From contig JADLCT010000110.1 of the NCBI GenBank assembly GCA_020847045.1, positions 1 through 64,000 on the forward strand: a DNA stretch of 64,000 nt, given 5' to 3'. Origin of the DNA: Bryobacterales bacterium. GTDB taxonomy: Bacteria; Acidobacteriota; Terriglobia; Bryobacterales; Bryobacteraceae. Shown piece by piece: positions 26,434 through 36,048 of the stretch (positions are counted from its first letter, which is position 1; each line of letters opens with the position of its first letter). The notes under the pieces are model-generated. The model ran no database searches and was not told where the DNA came from. It worked only from the letters and a program-made list of their open reading frames with translations. The position numbers and the translations under genes were made by a program.

Positions 26434-27297
26434 TTAGCGGAACAGTCCGCTTCCCATCAATCGTTCCATAGCGGCGTAGAATCTCTCGTCCTCCGCCTCG
26501 CCTTGTGCGGCAACCCACTCCTCGTCACTCACTGTTGCGCGCGCGCGCATCAGGACCCTGGCATCCTCACCCACCAGGTAACGTAACTTGGGTTCGCCGG
26601 TTTCCACCGCATGTTCAATCGCCGCCGCGACATCGCCAGGCTGCGCCGGCGATTCCAACTGGCGGCTGAACAGCGCCCATAATCGCCTTACCGCGCGTTC
26701 ATAAGGCGCATAGGCGGTAAGCGGTGTGGAGGACTTTGCGAAAATCGGCGTCCGCACAACGCCGGGTTCGATCAGGGCCACGCGAATGCCGAAAGGACGG
26801 ACCTCGCTTGCCACGCACTCCGTCGCGGCTTCCAACGCCCACTTCGACGCCGCGTAATGTCCGTGTCCGGCCAGCGCCACACGTCCGGCTAGGGAACTTA
26901 CATTTACGATTGCGCCGCCCCCCTGCTCCCGCATGTGCGGCAGCACGGCTTTCATCATCCGCACAGGACCGAAATAATTTGTTTCAAACGTCGCATGTCC
27001 ACGTTCCAGCGAGGCCAACTCCACCGGCCCTCCGCCGCCGATTCCGGCGTTGTTCACAAGCACGTCGACGCGGCCAGCCTCGCTCATCACCTCGCGCACG
27101 CACGCCGCCACGCTCTCGTCCAGAGTCACATCCACGCGCACCACGCGCAGCCCCAGTTCCGCCGAGGCGGAGCGCAACTCGTCCGCCGTCCCAGGCGAAC
27201 GCGCGCCGGCAAACACGCGCCATCCACGCCGCCCGAAATGCCGCGCCGTTTCCAGACCGATGCCGGAACTGCAACCCGTAATGAGGATGGCGCGCAC
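26434..27297 (-). CDS. SDR-family NAD(P)-dependent oxidoreductase
   Basis: A 287-residue classical short-chain dehydrogenase starting with GTG. The cofactor motif TGCSSGIGLETARHF is at residues 7-21, NNAGIGGGG follows, and the catalytic Ser-Tyr-Lys set is in VNVSSLAGRVALAGHGHYAASKWALEA (Y-x-x-x-K in YAASK). The basic GRRGWRVFAGAR favours NADP(H). The gene starts 1 nt after the peptidase stop codon and is probably translated by coupling. Substrate unknown. Confidence 0.9.
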   Translation of the reverse strand: MRAILITGCSSGIGLETARHFGRRGWRVFAGARSPGTADELRSASAELGLRVVRVDVTLDESVAACVREVMSEAGRVDVLVNNAGIGGGGPVELASLERGHATFETNYFGPVRMMKAVLPHMREQGGGAIVNVSSLAGRVALAGHGHYAASKWALEAATECVASEVRPFGIRVALIEPGVVRTPIFAKSSTPLTAYAPYERAVRRLWALFSRQLESPAQPGDVAAAIEHAVETGEPKLRYLVGEDARVLMRARATVSDEEWVAAQGEAEDERFYAAMERLMGSGLFR

Positions 27298-27298
27298 G

Positions 27299-29167
27299 TT
27301 ACCGCCTCTGTTCCAGCGTCACCGAGGCTTCCACCGGCTGGCCGCCGCGCAGTACTTTCACCTTCACCACATCTCCTGCTTTCTGGCCGCGCAGCGCATA
27401 AGTGAAGTCGTACAGATTACCGATCGTCCGCCCATCCCACTCGACCAGGATGTCCCCTCCCTTCAACCCCGCCTTTTCCGCCGGAGAACCGGCGCGCACA
27501 TCGGAGAACCGCACTCCCGAAGGTGGCTCGGCAAAGTCGGGAATCGAGCCGAAGTACGGACCATAGCCGCTTGCGCTTCCCCCGCTTGCATTGCCAGAGG
27601 CGTGCGGGTTCACCTTCGGCGGCGCCACCTTTACATAACGGGGCCGCTCTCCCGCCGCGAGCTTTTCGGTAAGCCCCGATACGGACTTCAATAACTGCAC
27701 GGCCGGCGCGGTAAGAATCCTGTCCCATGTATCGGACGGCTTGTGATAGTCCCCGTGCAGGCCTGAGAAGAAGAAAAGCACCGGCACCTGCTTTGTGGTG
27801 AACGAAGTATGATCCGACGAGCCGTACCCCGTCGTATCGGAGAACTCCAAATGCAGCGTGGTGGCTTTCGCCGCCTCGTCCAGTAACTCTGAGAACGTGG
27901 AGCCAGTCCCCGTGCCGCCCACATACACCTTACCGTCGCGAATCCGCCCGATCATGTCCATGTTGATCATGGCCACGGCGTCTTCCAAGGGCAGCAGCGG
28001 ATGGTTCACATAGAAACTCGACCCCAGCAGTCCCAGTTCCTCACCCGCATAGGTCATAAACAATATGCCGCGTTTCTGTTTCGGCTGACCGGCGAAATAC
28101 CGCGCCAGTTCCAGCACGCCCGCCGTTCCGCTCGCGTTGTCGTCCGCGCCCGGGTGTGGCGTCCCGGCCATGGACGGCGCCATGGAGAACTGCTCGCCCA
28201 GTCCGAGATGATCGTAGTGGGCGCCGATGATGACGTACTCGTTGGTCTCGCCCGGCAGCAGGGCCATCACGTTGTGAACCGTCCGGGTGTCGCGGCGCAG
28301 GTCAGTCACCGTGTGCACGCGCAGCGTGTGCGGCAGGGCAAAGCTGCGCGGCTGCAAATCCGCATCGATCGCCGCGGCCACCTCCATGAGTGTCTTTCCT
28401 GTGCCCGTGAGCAGTAGCGCGGCCTGGGCGGATTTGATCTGGACGAAGGGCAGCCCGGCGTCGCGTGGTCCCACCGTGCGCGCGAAATTCTCCAATTCAT
28501 CGGAATCCGGTCCATGGTTCGCCACGTCGTTCACCAGCAGCACGCCCGCCGCGCCGTGCATCTTCGCGTTCACCGCTTTCGAGAAAAACTGCGAATGCTC
28601 CGTGTACACCTTTCCCGCGAACACACTTTTTTCATCGAACTCCTGTGGCTCATGGCGCAGCACCAGCACCAACTTGCCACGCACATCCAGGTTGGCGTAG
28701 TCGTCATAGTGATATTCCTTCGCCGTGATGCCGTAGCCTGCGAACACAACTCCGGCCTCGTACGTTCCACTAGCCGAAAAGTTGAAGGGCAGAAACTGCT
28801 CGCCAGCCTTCAGGCGCACCCGCTCCTGGCCCAAAACAAATTCCATCGAATTGTTCTTGCCCAGGCGCGCGTTGGTTGTCACGTCGAACTCTTGCAGGTA
28901 GCGCTTGCCGTCCACCGGCTTCAGGCCCAGACGTTGGAAGTGTCTGGCAATGTAATGTGCCGCTTTTTCCAACTCCGGAGTACCCGTCCCGCGGCCGCGC
29001 AACTCAGGTCCGGCCAGGAACTTCACATGGTCGAGATAAGCTGCTTCATTAGGCGCGGGCCTGGACTGCCTCGCCGGCGGCGCGCCCTCGGCCATGCCCG
29101 GCGTGCCCATCATAAAAAGGGCCGCCGTTACCAATGCGGTCACCACCGGCCATCCACACCGACTCAT
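27299..29167 (-). CDS. Secreted M28 metallopeptidase with PA and PDZ domains
   Basis: A 622-residue aminopeptidase-type enzyme with a signal peptide (TALVTAALFMMGTPGMAEG). A protease-associated domain (about 130-280) sits within the catalytic region. Zinc ligands and the catalytic Glu are visible as GAHYDHLG, HPGADDNASGTAG, YAGEELGLLGS, NMDMIGR and YGSSDHTSF. A C-terminal PDZ domain (about 545-622, PAEKAGLKGGDILVEWDG) probably binds peptide ends. It would release N-terminal residues from peptides outside the cytoplasm. The start overlaps the upstream DsbA-like stop (ATGA). Confidence 0.93.
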   Translation of the reverse strand: MSRCGWPVVTALVTAALFMMGTPGMAEGAPPARQSRPAPNEAAYLDHVKFLAGPELRGRGTGTPELEKAAHYIARHFQRLGLKPVDGKRYLQEFDVTTNARLGKNNSMEFVLGQERVRLKAGEQFLPFNFSASGTYEAGVVFAGYGITAKEYHYDDYANLDVRGKLVLVLRHEPQEFDEKSVFAGKVYTEHSQFFSKAVNAKMHGAAGVLLVNDVANHGPDSDELENFARTVGPRDAGLPFVQIKSAQAALLLTGTGKTLMEVAAAIDADLQPRSFALPHTLRVHTVTDLRRDTRTVHNVMALLPGETNEYVIIGAHYDHLGLGEQFSMAPSMAGTPHPGADDNASGTAGVLELARYFAGQPKQKRGILFMTYAGEELGLLGSSFYVNHPLLPLEDAVAMINMDMIGRIRDGKVYVGGTGTGSTFSELLDEAAKATTLHLEFSDTTGYGSSDHTSFTTKQVPVLFFFSGLHGDYHKPSDTWDRILTAPAVQLLKSVSGLTEKLAAGERPRYVKVAPPKVNPHASGNASGGSASGYGPYFGSIPDFAEPPSGVRFSDVRAGSPAEKAGLKGGDILVEWDGRTIGNLYDFTYALRGQKAGDVVKVKVLRGGQPVEASVTLEQRR

Positions 29168-30108
29168 CGGTCAGGCCCCCCTTGCTTGCTACCTCCCATA
29201 AGATTCGGCAGCGCCAGCGTGCAGCAGCCTTCGCCCGCATTGTGCGCCGTCGCCTGGTAGCCGATCTCGAACTCGATCACCTGCTTCAGGTTTGGCCACT
29301 TGATCGAAAAGTTGATCCGGCGGCCGTTGATGAACATCGTCGGCGTCGAATTCACACCCAATGCTCTTCCTTCGGCCATCGACTTGTCCACTTCGAGGGC
29401 AGTCTCCTTCGCTGACTGGCACGCCGTCAGCTTACCGTCGTCCAAACCCTGCTCCTTCGCCCAGCCGGCAAATTTGCCGGGGAATTCCGCCTGGTTCAAC
29501 TTAGGCTGCTCTTCAAACACCCAATCGTGATACGCCCAGAACTTAGCCGAATCCTGCGCGGCTACGCATCGTCCGGCCACAGCCGCCGATTTGGCCCAAT
29601 CGTGAATGGAGGTGAGCGGAAAGTCCTTGAAGTAGAGCCGGACCTGCGTGGGGAACTCCTTCAGCAGGTTCTCACGCAGCATCTTGGCCTCCTCGCGGCA
29701 GAAACCGCACTGGAAATCGCTGAACATCACGATCACCACAGGAGCGCCCGGCGCGCCGAGTGCGGGCGCGGTCCCGGCGCTCAACTTGTCCAGTTCGGGC
29801 TGGAACGGGTTCGAAGCAAAATCGTACACCTGCGCCACCAGCAGTTTCCGGCCGTCGTTGGACACCAGAAACTCACGCTCCTCGGAGGCGTTGTTCAGAG
29901 ACGCCTTCACCTTGACCTGCTTGAATCCAGGCACGCCCGAATCCACCGGGTCGGCTATGTCCAGTTTGATCCCGGGTAAGTACAGATATAAGTGGCGCAG
30001 ATAGGCTTCGAGCGCCGGCTTGTCAAAAGCCGACTTAGGTTTCGGCGCCGCCGGGGCCTGGGCCCAAACGCTCGCGGCAAGACACAAACTCAACAGGATT
30101 GGTTTCAT
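29164..30108 (-). CDS. DsbA-family thiol-disulfide oxidoreductase, secreted
   Basis: A 314-residue thioredoxin-fold protein starting at MKPILLSL, whose ATG overlaps the dehydratase stop (TAATG); a GTG eight codons upstream is less likely. After a signal peptide comes an extra N-terminal domain of about 110 residues (AYLRHLYLYLPGIKLD...), then FSDFQCGFCREEAKML with the CGFC active site, the helical insertion, and the cis-Pro loop GVNSTPTMFING. It would oxidise or isomerise disulfides in exported proteins, perhaps including the M28 peptidase downstream. Confidence 0.9.
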   Translation of the reverse strand: MKPILLSLCLAASVWAQAPAAPKPKSAFDKPALEAYLRHLYLYLPGIKLDIADPVDSGVPGFKQVKVKASLNNASEEREFLVSNDGRKLLVAQVYDFASNPFQPELDKLSAGTAPALGAPGAPVVIVMFSDFQCGFCREEAKMLRENLLKEFPTQVRLYFKDFPLTSIHDWAKSAAVAGRCVAAQDSAKFWAYHDWVFEEQPKLNQAEFPGKFAGWAKEQGLDDGKLTACQSAKETALEVDKSMAEGRALGVNSTPTMFINGRRINFSIKWPNLKQVIEFEIGYQATAHNAGEGCCTLALPNLMGGSKQGGPDR

Positions 30109-31649
30109 TACATCACCGGCCCAATACGCCACGGCACAAACTCCTTATGCCCCAACTTCTCCGCCTTCGTACGCTCGCCCGAGGCCACGCGCAGCGCCAT
30201 CTCGAAAATCTCGCGCCCAACCTCCTCGACAGAAGCTTCGCCATCGGCAATGCGCCCGGCGTTGATGTCCATGTTGTCCAGCATCCGGCTATAGGTGCGC
30301 GTGTTGGTCGCCACCTTGATCACAGGAATGGTCGGGAACCCTATCGCAGACCCGCGTCCCGTGGTGAAGCAGATCAGATTGCAGCCTCCTGCCGCCAGTC
30401 CCGTCAGGGAGACGGGATCGTAACCCGGCGTGTTCATGAAGTTGAAGCCGGCCGTCTTGATCCGTTCGGCGTAGTCCACCACGTCCATCAGCGGCGTCGT
30501 GCCGGCTTTGGCCGCCGCTCCGAGCGACTTTTCCAGAATATTGGTCAGCCCGCCTTCCTTATTGCCAGGCGACGGATTGTCGTCAAAGCTGCCGCCAAAC
30601 CGCACCAGGTACTTCTTATAGTTGGCGATCATTTCGAGAAAACGCTCGGCCACCTGCCTGTTGCGCGCCCGCTTCACCAGTAAGTGCTCCGCGCCAAAGC
30701 ATTCCGTCGTCTCAGCCAGCACTGACGCGGCCGCCTGTGCCGTAAGTAAGTCGCAACAGTAACCCAACGCCGGATTCGCGGTAATTCCTGAAAAAGAATC
30801 CGATCCGCCGCAATTTAGTCCCAAAGCCACATGGGACGCAGTAACCTCGGTCCGCCTCTCAGCCGCCGCCATCTCGATAAACGCGCCGATGGAGCGCCGG
30901 GCCGCTTCAATGGTCCCCGTTGTACCCCCGGATTCCTGCAGCGTCATGCCCACCAGCCGCTCCGGCGTGATGGGCGCGTTCGGTCCCAGGTAGTGAGAAA
31001 TCTGGTTCACCTCGCATCCCAATCCGAGAATCACTGCTGCGCTCACGTTGGGGTGATCCAGTACCCCCAGCAGCGTCCGTTGCAACTGCTGCGTATCCGG
31101 TCCGATCGAATGTCCGCACCCTTCCCCATGCGGAAACGCCACCACGCCGTCCACGTTTTCCGGCAACTTCTCCCGCGAATAGCTGTGCGCAATCAGTTCC
31201 GCCGTGTGCGCCGCGCAGTTCGATGCCGCCACAACGGCAATGTAGTTGCGCGTGCCAACCCGTCCATCCTCGCGCTGATAGCCCAGGAACGTCCGCGACT
31301 GCTCCGGCTTCCGGTGCGGCGGCAACTCATCGCGCGGAAACTCGTAGTCGAAGTGCAACTCCTCGAACGCCACGTTGTGTACGTGCACATGTTCGCCTGG
31401 TTGAATCGCCGCTCGCGCCCGGCCGATAACCTGCCCATACCGGCGGATGGCCTCGCCCGCGCCCACCGGACGCAAACACACCTTGTGCCCCATCGGCACC
31501 GCCGTCCGGCAGATGACCTCGATGCCGCCCGCGCGCACCACCTGCCCCTCCGGCAACGGCACGCGCGCGATCGCCACGTTGTCGGAGGCGTGCAACTGAA
31601 TCGCCGCCTTGTCCGCAGGCGGCGGCAGAGATATATCAACTAAGCTCAT
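30108..31649 (-). CDS. UxaA-family dehydratase (altronate/galactarate type)
   Basis: A 513-residue lyase with Shine-Dalgarno AAAGGAGA. The N-terminal SAF domain (1-95) contains DNVAIARVPLPEGQ. The large C-terminal domain has family landmarks GYQREDGRVGTRNYIAV, PHGEGCGHSIGPDT, LGLNCGGSDSFSGITANPALG and NFMNTPGYDPVS. Such enzymes dehydrate altronate or galactarate to 2-keto-3-deoxy acids in uronate and aldarate catabolism. The substrate is not fixed by sequence alone. No uxaB or uxaC is adjacent, but two isomerase-like proteins lie in the window. Confidence 0.9.
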   Translation of the reverse strand: MSLVDISLPPPADKAAIQLHASDNVAIARVPLPEGQVVRAGGIEVICRTAVPMGHKVCLRPVGAGEAIRRYGQVIGRARAAIQPGEHVHVHNVAFEELHFDYEFPRDELPPHRKPEQSRTFLGYQREDGRVGTRNYIAVVAASNCAAHTAELIAHSYSREKLPENVDGVVAFPHGEGCGHSIGPDTQQLQRTLLGVLDHPNVSAAVILGLGCEVNQISHYLGPNAPITPERLVGMTLQESGGTTGTIEAARRSIGAFIEMAAAERRTEVTASHVALGLNCGGSDSFSGITANPALGYCCDLLTAQAAASVLAETTECFGAEHLLVKRARNRQVAERFLEMIANYKKYLVRFGGSFDDNPSPGNKEGGLTNILEKSLGAAAKAGTTPLMDVVDYAERIKTAGFNFMNTPGYDPVSLTGLAAGGCNLICFTTGRGSAIGFPTIPVIKVATNTRTYSRMLDNMDINAGRIADGEASVEEVGREIFEMALRVASGERTKAEKLGHKEFVPWRIGPVM

Positions 31650-31682
31650 TCCTGTCTCCTTTGTTACTCCGCGCCGCCCGGC

Positions 31683-32300
31683 TTACCGAAGCAAGGCTGT
31701 CTCGGTAATATCTTCGCCGTAGTGTACCCGGAATTTAGTACCAACCGCGTGAATCCAGAATCCGGAATCACCCTTGGGCGTGGGGATCTCCTCGATCCGC
31801 GCCACATCCACATAGTTTCCCGGCGCCAGCCCGCGTAAGAGCTTCCCGATGTGCAGATGCGCATGGCACTGTGTCCGCACACGCCAACTGTTATAGGCGA
31901 TCCCCCACTCCTCTCCGAACAGCGCACGCCCTTTTTCCACGGCAGCCTTTAAGAGAGCCACGCGCTCGCCGCGCGTCAGATCCTGCAAGGCGTGCGCGCC
32001 CCCTGTGTGCCGCCGCGTCAACGCCAGCCACCGGTTCGGCTTGCGAGGGTTGATGTCCTTCAACAGGAACACGCCCTTGTCTTCGGGGTGCTTTTCCGCC
32101 TCCACACACAAGGAACATTCGCGCCGCGCCATTGTTTCGGCAAGCGCGGGATCGCAGCCGCAGTTGGACACATCGGCCCACGCCACGCCCATCATCGCCG
32201 CCAAACACACACCCCACGCCCACACGCCCGCCCGCCGCCGCTTGCCGGCTGCCGCGACGGCTACACTGGTTATGTTGCTTTCACGTCTTTTTGCGATCAT
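31683..32300 (-). CDS. Secreted HIT-superfamily protein
   Basis: A protein of up to 205 residues. A basic segment and hydrophobic stretch (WAWGVCLAAMMGVAWA) look like a signal peptide. The mature part has paired cysteines (CGC, CSLC), KPNRWLALTRRHTGG and the HIT-like motif CHAHLHIGKL in YNSWRVRTQCHAHLH, similar also to CDP-diacylglycerol pyrophosphatases. It would hydrolyse a nucleotide or dinucleotide-type phosphoanhydride. The ATG at 32300 overlaps the divergent glycosyltransferase start by 29 nt; a GTG at 32225 is the alternative start. Confidence 0.75.
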   Translation of the reverse strand: MIAKRRESNITSVAVAAAGKRRRAGVWAWGVCLAAMMGVAWADVSNCGCDPALAETMARRECSLCVEAEKHPEDKGVFLLKDINPRKPNRWLALTRRHTGGAHALQDLTRGERVALLKAAVEKGRALFGEEWGIAYNSWRVRTQCHAHLHIGKLLRGLAPGNYVDVARIEEIPTPKGDSGFWIHAVGTKFRVHYGEDITETALLR

Positions 32301-33729
32301 CGGTCTCGGAATCGCTCTCTATTCTCTCTTATTCCACGGCCTCACGGATGTCGCGTTCCTATCCGCCGACGAACCCCGCTATGCCGCCATTGGCCGCGAC
32401 ATGGCTGCCACGGGCGACTGGATCACGCCACGCTTGAACGGCCAACCCTGGTTTGAGAAACCCCCTCTTCTCTACTGGCTCACCGCCGCGTCGTGGACCG
32501 TGGGCCTGCGCGACGAACTCGCCGCCAGGCTGCCGGTGGCTCTGCTCAGCGCCGCGTTTCTGATCTTCTTCTTTTTCCGGCTGCGCCGCGATTTCGGCCA
32601 CGCGCCCGCCCTCGCCTCCGCCTCCATTTTGGCCACATCCATCGGATGGATCGCCTTCTCCAACGTTGCCGTAACGGATCTGCCACTCGCCGTCTTCTTC
32701 TCCGCGGCCATGCTGTTAGCCCTCCCCGCGTCCCCCGGTGCGGCCGAACGTCCCCCGCCTCTGGCCACAGGAGTTCTCCTTGGTTTGGCCATGCTCGCCA
32801 AGGGACTTGTGCCGGTTGTCCTGTGCCTGCCCGCGCTCTATTTTTGCCGTAGGCATTGGAGGCACCTGCTGGCCATTGCCGCGCTCGCCACCGCAGTCTT
32901 CCTGCCCTGGTTCCTGGCCGCCACCGCGCAGCATGGCGCCGAACCCTTCCGCGAACTCATTCTGAAACATCACCTCTCGCGCTTCTTCGGAGGCGACATC
33001 CACCATGAACGGCCTGTCTGGTTCTATGTGCCCATCCTGCTCGGCGGACTACTTCCGTGGACCCCGGCCCTTGTCTGTCTCCGTCCGCGCGCCGGGGTGG
33101 GCCACGGCTGGACCGACCCGCGTCTTCAATATCTGGCTGCCTGGGCCCTATTCGGCTTACTCTTCTTCAGCGCATCAACCAACAAATTGCCCGGCTACCT
33201 ACTGCCGGTACTGCCCCCCATCGCCGCCTTGGTGGGGATCCGCTCGCACGAGTCGCTGGCTCACAACCGTCCCCTTCGTTTAGCGATTGCCGCCATGCTC
33301 CCGCTGCTGGTTCTGAGTGCGCAGGTGTTGCCCGACGCTCTCACCGATGGCCTGACACGTGCTCCGCTGCAACCCCGCAACATGGCCCTCATGGCCGCCT
33401 CGGCCGCCGGCGCCTTCGTTTCTCCGCCCTATACTGTCGCCGCCCTGGCGCTCTGGGCCAAGCTCACCGTCTATCCTGTGATCGACGCTCAGCTGGGTGC
33501 GCGCCGTCTGTGGAACGAAATCAAACCGCGCGCCGCTGAAACCTGCATCGAGTGGATTGGACGCGACTGGCGGTATGGCCTGGACTACTACGCTCAGCCG
33601 CCGCTGCCGGATTGCGCCACACAGCAGCGACCGCTCGCGCTCACGGGTGAAAATGGAGTGCGGCCCGCCGTGCGGCCGTCTGGCTCGTCAGCGCCAGATG
33701 GTTCGCACACAACCCCGTTGCCGGAATGA
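32272..33729 (+). CDS. GT39/ArnT-type membrane glycosyltransferase
   Basis: A 485-residue multi-span membrane protein that transfers a sugar from a polyprenyl phosphate. The first periplasmic loop carries SADEPRYAAIGRDMAATGDWITPRLNG in short, the DE-x-R-Y motif of the ArnT/dolichyl-P-mannose family, followed by WFEKPPLLYWL. About ten hydrophobic segments follow to residue 410, with a short C-terminal soluble part. The start at 32272 (MLLSRLFAIIG) places the first TM correctly; the longer frame overlaps the divergent HIT gene. The acceptor (lipid A, protein or other glycan) is unknown. Confidence 0.88.
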   Translation: MLLSRLFAIIGLGIALYSLLFHGLTDVAFLSADEPRYAAIGRDMAATGDWITPRLNGQPWFEKPPLLYWLTAASWTVGLRDELAARLPVALLSAAFLIFFFFRLRRDFGHAPALASASILATSIGWIAFSNVAVTDLPLAVFFSAAMLLALPASPGAAERPPPLATGVLLGLAMLAKGLVPVVLCLPALYFCRRHWRHLLAIAALATAVFLPWFLAATAQHGAEPFRELILKHHLSRFFGGDIHHERPVWFYVPILLGGLLPWTPALVCLRPRAGVGHGWTDPRLQYLAAWALFGLLFFSASTNKLPGYLLPVLPPIAALVGIRSHESLAHNRPLRLAIAAMLPLLVLSAQVLPDALTDGLTRAPLQPRNMALMAASAAGAFVSPPYTVAALALWAKLTVYPVIDAQLGARRLWNEIKPRAAETCIEWIGRDWRYGLDYYAQPPLPDCATQQRPLALTGENGVRPAVRPSGSSAPDGSHTTPLPE

Positions 33730-33747
33730 TCCTAATCTTGATATAGT
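33718..33747 (+). promoter_or_regulatory. Promoter of the sulfite/nitrite reductase gene
   Basis: TTGCCG (33718-33723), an 18-nt spacer and TATAGT (33742-33747). Initiation 6-7 nt after the -10 box would fall at about 33754, past the first ATG (33748) and 2-3 nt before the ATG at 33757. No Shine-Dalgarno is present. This points to a leaderless transcript beginning at MKVSN. Confidence 0.5.
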
Positions 33748-36033
33748 ATGGGTAGTATGAAGGTCTCGAACCCATCCTGGCGCGAACGGCTTGCCTCCAG
33801 CATCGCCCCCCACCTGGCGACCGAAGTGGACCGCTTTGAAAATGAGGTCATTCTCAAGAAGAACAAGAAGATTGACGACAAGATTTTCGCGGAAACCCGA
33901 TTGCGGCGCGGCTCCTACGGCCAGCGCTACGACAGCGGCAGCCGCCACGACGGCAAAACCAATCGCACCCTCAACTACCCCAGCGACAACACCAAGGGAC
34001 CGAATACGCTCTGGGATGCCCCGGGCATGCAGCGCATCAAGATTCCGTACGGTGGGCTGAACGCCACGCAACTTGAGACACTGGCCGACCTGAGTGAGGA
34101 ATATTCCGACGGTATCGCCCACATCACGACCCGGCAGGACGTCCAGCTTCACTTCGTCCACATTGAGGACACCCCGACCATCATGCGCCGCCTGGCCGCC
34201 GTGGGCATCACCACGCGCGAAGCCTGCGGCAACACCGTCCGCAACGTGACGGGCTGCCCCATCGCCGGCGTCTGCCGCACTGAGGCGTTCGACGTTACTC
34301 CGTATGCGAATGCCTTGGCCTACTTCCTAATGGGACACCCCGATTGCCTGGACTTCGGACGCAAGTTCAAGGTCAGCCTCTCCGGCTGCCGCGACGAAGC
34401 CTGCGCACTGGCGCACCTGAACGACATCGGCGTGCTGGCCGTGGTTCAGGATGTGGATGGCAAGCCCAAACGCGGGTTCGAACTCCTGGCCGGCGGCGGT
34501 CTGGGCACCGTCCCCCAGCAGGCCAAACTGCTCACCAGTTTCATCCCCGAGGAGGAACTGCTGCCCACCACGCAGGCCATCGCGCGCGTCTTCGCCCGCC
34601 TCGGCGAAAAAAAGAACCGCAACACGGCCCGTCTCAAGTTCGTCATCCAGAAGATCGGCATCGATGAGTTCCGGCGCCTGGTGGCCGAAGAAAGGGCCAT
34701 CCTGCCCCACGACGACCGCTGGACCTCATACCTGGCCGGCATCGAACACCGCACCGAGCAGTCCGCCCGCCCCGCCTCCCTTCTGCAGATCTCCGGACCA
34801 CGCGACTCGGCCTTTGAACGCTGGCGCGCCGCCAACGTCTACGCACAGCGCCAGCCCGGCTTCGCCACCGTCACCATCGCCCTGCCTCTCGGCGACCTCA
34901 CCGCCAAGCAACTGCGCGCCGTCGCCGACCTCTCCCGGACCTACATCAAGGAGACCGTGCGAACCACACTTGAACAGAACATCGTTCTGCGCTGGGTGAG
35001 CGAATCCGACCTTCCCGCCATCCACGCCGCGCTGACCGCCGCCGGTCTCGCCTCGCCCACCGCCGGCACCGTTGTCGACGTGGTCGCCTGCCCCGGCACG
35101 GACACCTGCAAGCTCGGCATCTCCAGCTCCCGCGGTCTTGCCGGCGAACTCCGTTCGCGTCTGGCCGCGAAACAGTGGGAACTGGATGAGGCCATCCGCG
35201 GGCTGCACATCAAGGTGTCGGGCTGCTTCAACTCCTGCGGGCAGCACCACGTCGCCGACATCGGTTTCTATGGCGTCAGCCGCAACAAGAACGGCTACAC
35301 CGTGCCCCATTTCCAGGTTGTCTTGGGCGGTCAGTGGGAGCGCAACGCCGGCTCCTATGGCCTCGCCATCGGAGCCGTCCCTTCCAAACGCGTTCCCGAA
35401 ACGGTCGAGCGCATCTCCGAACGGTTTCTCGCCGAGCGCGCGCACGGCGAAAGCTTCCATGACTACATCGTCCGAATCGGCAAGGCCAAGGCCAAACTGA
35501 TGATCGAAGACCTCATGGCCGTCCCGGCCCACGACGCCGACCCCAGCTTTTACATCGACTGGGCGGACGCCCGCGAATACACCACCGGCGACATCGGCGT
35601 GGGCGAATGCGCCGGCGAGGTGATCAGCCCGTTCGACTTCCAGATCACCGCCTGTGAACGCGAGGTCTTTGAAGCGCAGCTTGCCCTGGAAGCCAACAAC
35701 ATTCCTCAGGCCGCCACGCTCGCCTATGAAGCCATGATGCACGCCGCGGCCGCACTGCTCACCTGGCGCATCCTTCCTCTGGGCGAAGGTCCGGACGGGA
35801 TTGCGGCGAACTTCAAAAAGTATTTTCACGACACCGAATTCTTCTTCGATCCCTTCTCCGGCGGCAAGTTTGGCCAGTATTATTTCGACGCCCACGAGCG
35901 CCACATGGCCTGGAAGGCCGGCGCGCCGGCCCCGGACGGCGATACGACGCGGCGCCTGATCGAGGAGTCGCAACTGGTCATCGAAGCGGCGCATTCCTGC
36001 CACGTTCGCCTCTCCACCCAGAAAGCCGCCTAG
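33748..36033 (+). CDS. Sirohaem / 4Fe-4S sulfite or nitrite reductase with C-terminal extension
   Basis: A 761-residue assimilatory reductase (758 from the ATG at 33757). Ferredoxin-like halves include GLNATQLETLADLSEEYSDG and RQDVQLHFV. The sirohaem/4Fe-4S cysteines are CPGTDTC (about 448-454) and VSGCFNSCGQH (about 490-498). Canonical CysI or NirA proteins are 500-600 residues; here about 190 extra residues follow (from roughly 590), including a helical AQLALEANNIPQAATLAYEAMMHAAAALL reminiscent of HEPN-type helices. Sulfite versus nitrite cannot be decided. The next gene, 15 nt downstream, is probably a partner. Confidence 0.9.
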   Translation: MGSMKVSNPSWRERLASSIAPHLATEVDRFENEVILKKNKKIDDKIFAETRLRRGSYGQRYDSGSRHDGKTNRTLNYPSDNTKGPNTLWDAPGMQRIKIPYGGLNATQLETLADLSEEYSDGIAHITTRQDVQLHFVHIEDTPTIMRRLAAVGITTREACGNTVRNVTGCPIAGVCRTEAFDVTPYANALAYFLMGHPDCLDFGRKFKVSLSGCRDEACALAHLNDIGVLAVVQDVDGKPKRGFELLAGGGLGTVPQQAKLLTSFIPEEELLPTTQAIARVFARLGEKKNRNTARLKFVIQKIGIDEFRRLVAEERAILPHDDRWTSYLAGIEHRTEQSARPASLLQISGPRDSAFERWRAANVYAQRQPGFATVTIALPLGDLTAKQLRAVADLSRTYIKETVRTTLEQNIVLRWVSESDLPAIHAALTAAGLASPTAGTVVDVVACPGTDTCKLGISSSRGLAGELRSRLAAKQWELDEAIRGLHIKVSGCFNSCGQHHVADIGFYGVSRNKNGYTVPHFQVVLGGQWERNAGSYGLAIGAVPSKRVPETVERISERFLAERAHGESFHDYIVRIGKAKAKLMIEDLMAVPAHDADPSFYIDWADAREYTTGDIGVGECAGEVISPFDFQITACEREVFEAQLALEANNIPQAATLAYEAMMHAAAALLTWRILPLGEGPDGIAANFKKYFHDTEFFFDPFSGGKFGQYYFDAHERHMAWKAGAPAPDGDTTRRLIEESQLVIEAAHSCHVRLSTQKAA

Positions 36034-36048
36034 TCACCTCCCATCCCC

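Noticed and set aside
32005..32271. Upstream in-frame extension of the GT39 gene
   Set aside because: Lies opposite the HIT-like gene; the first TM and family start fit the ATG at 32272.
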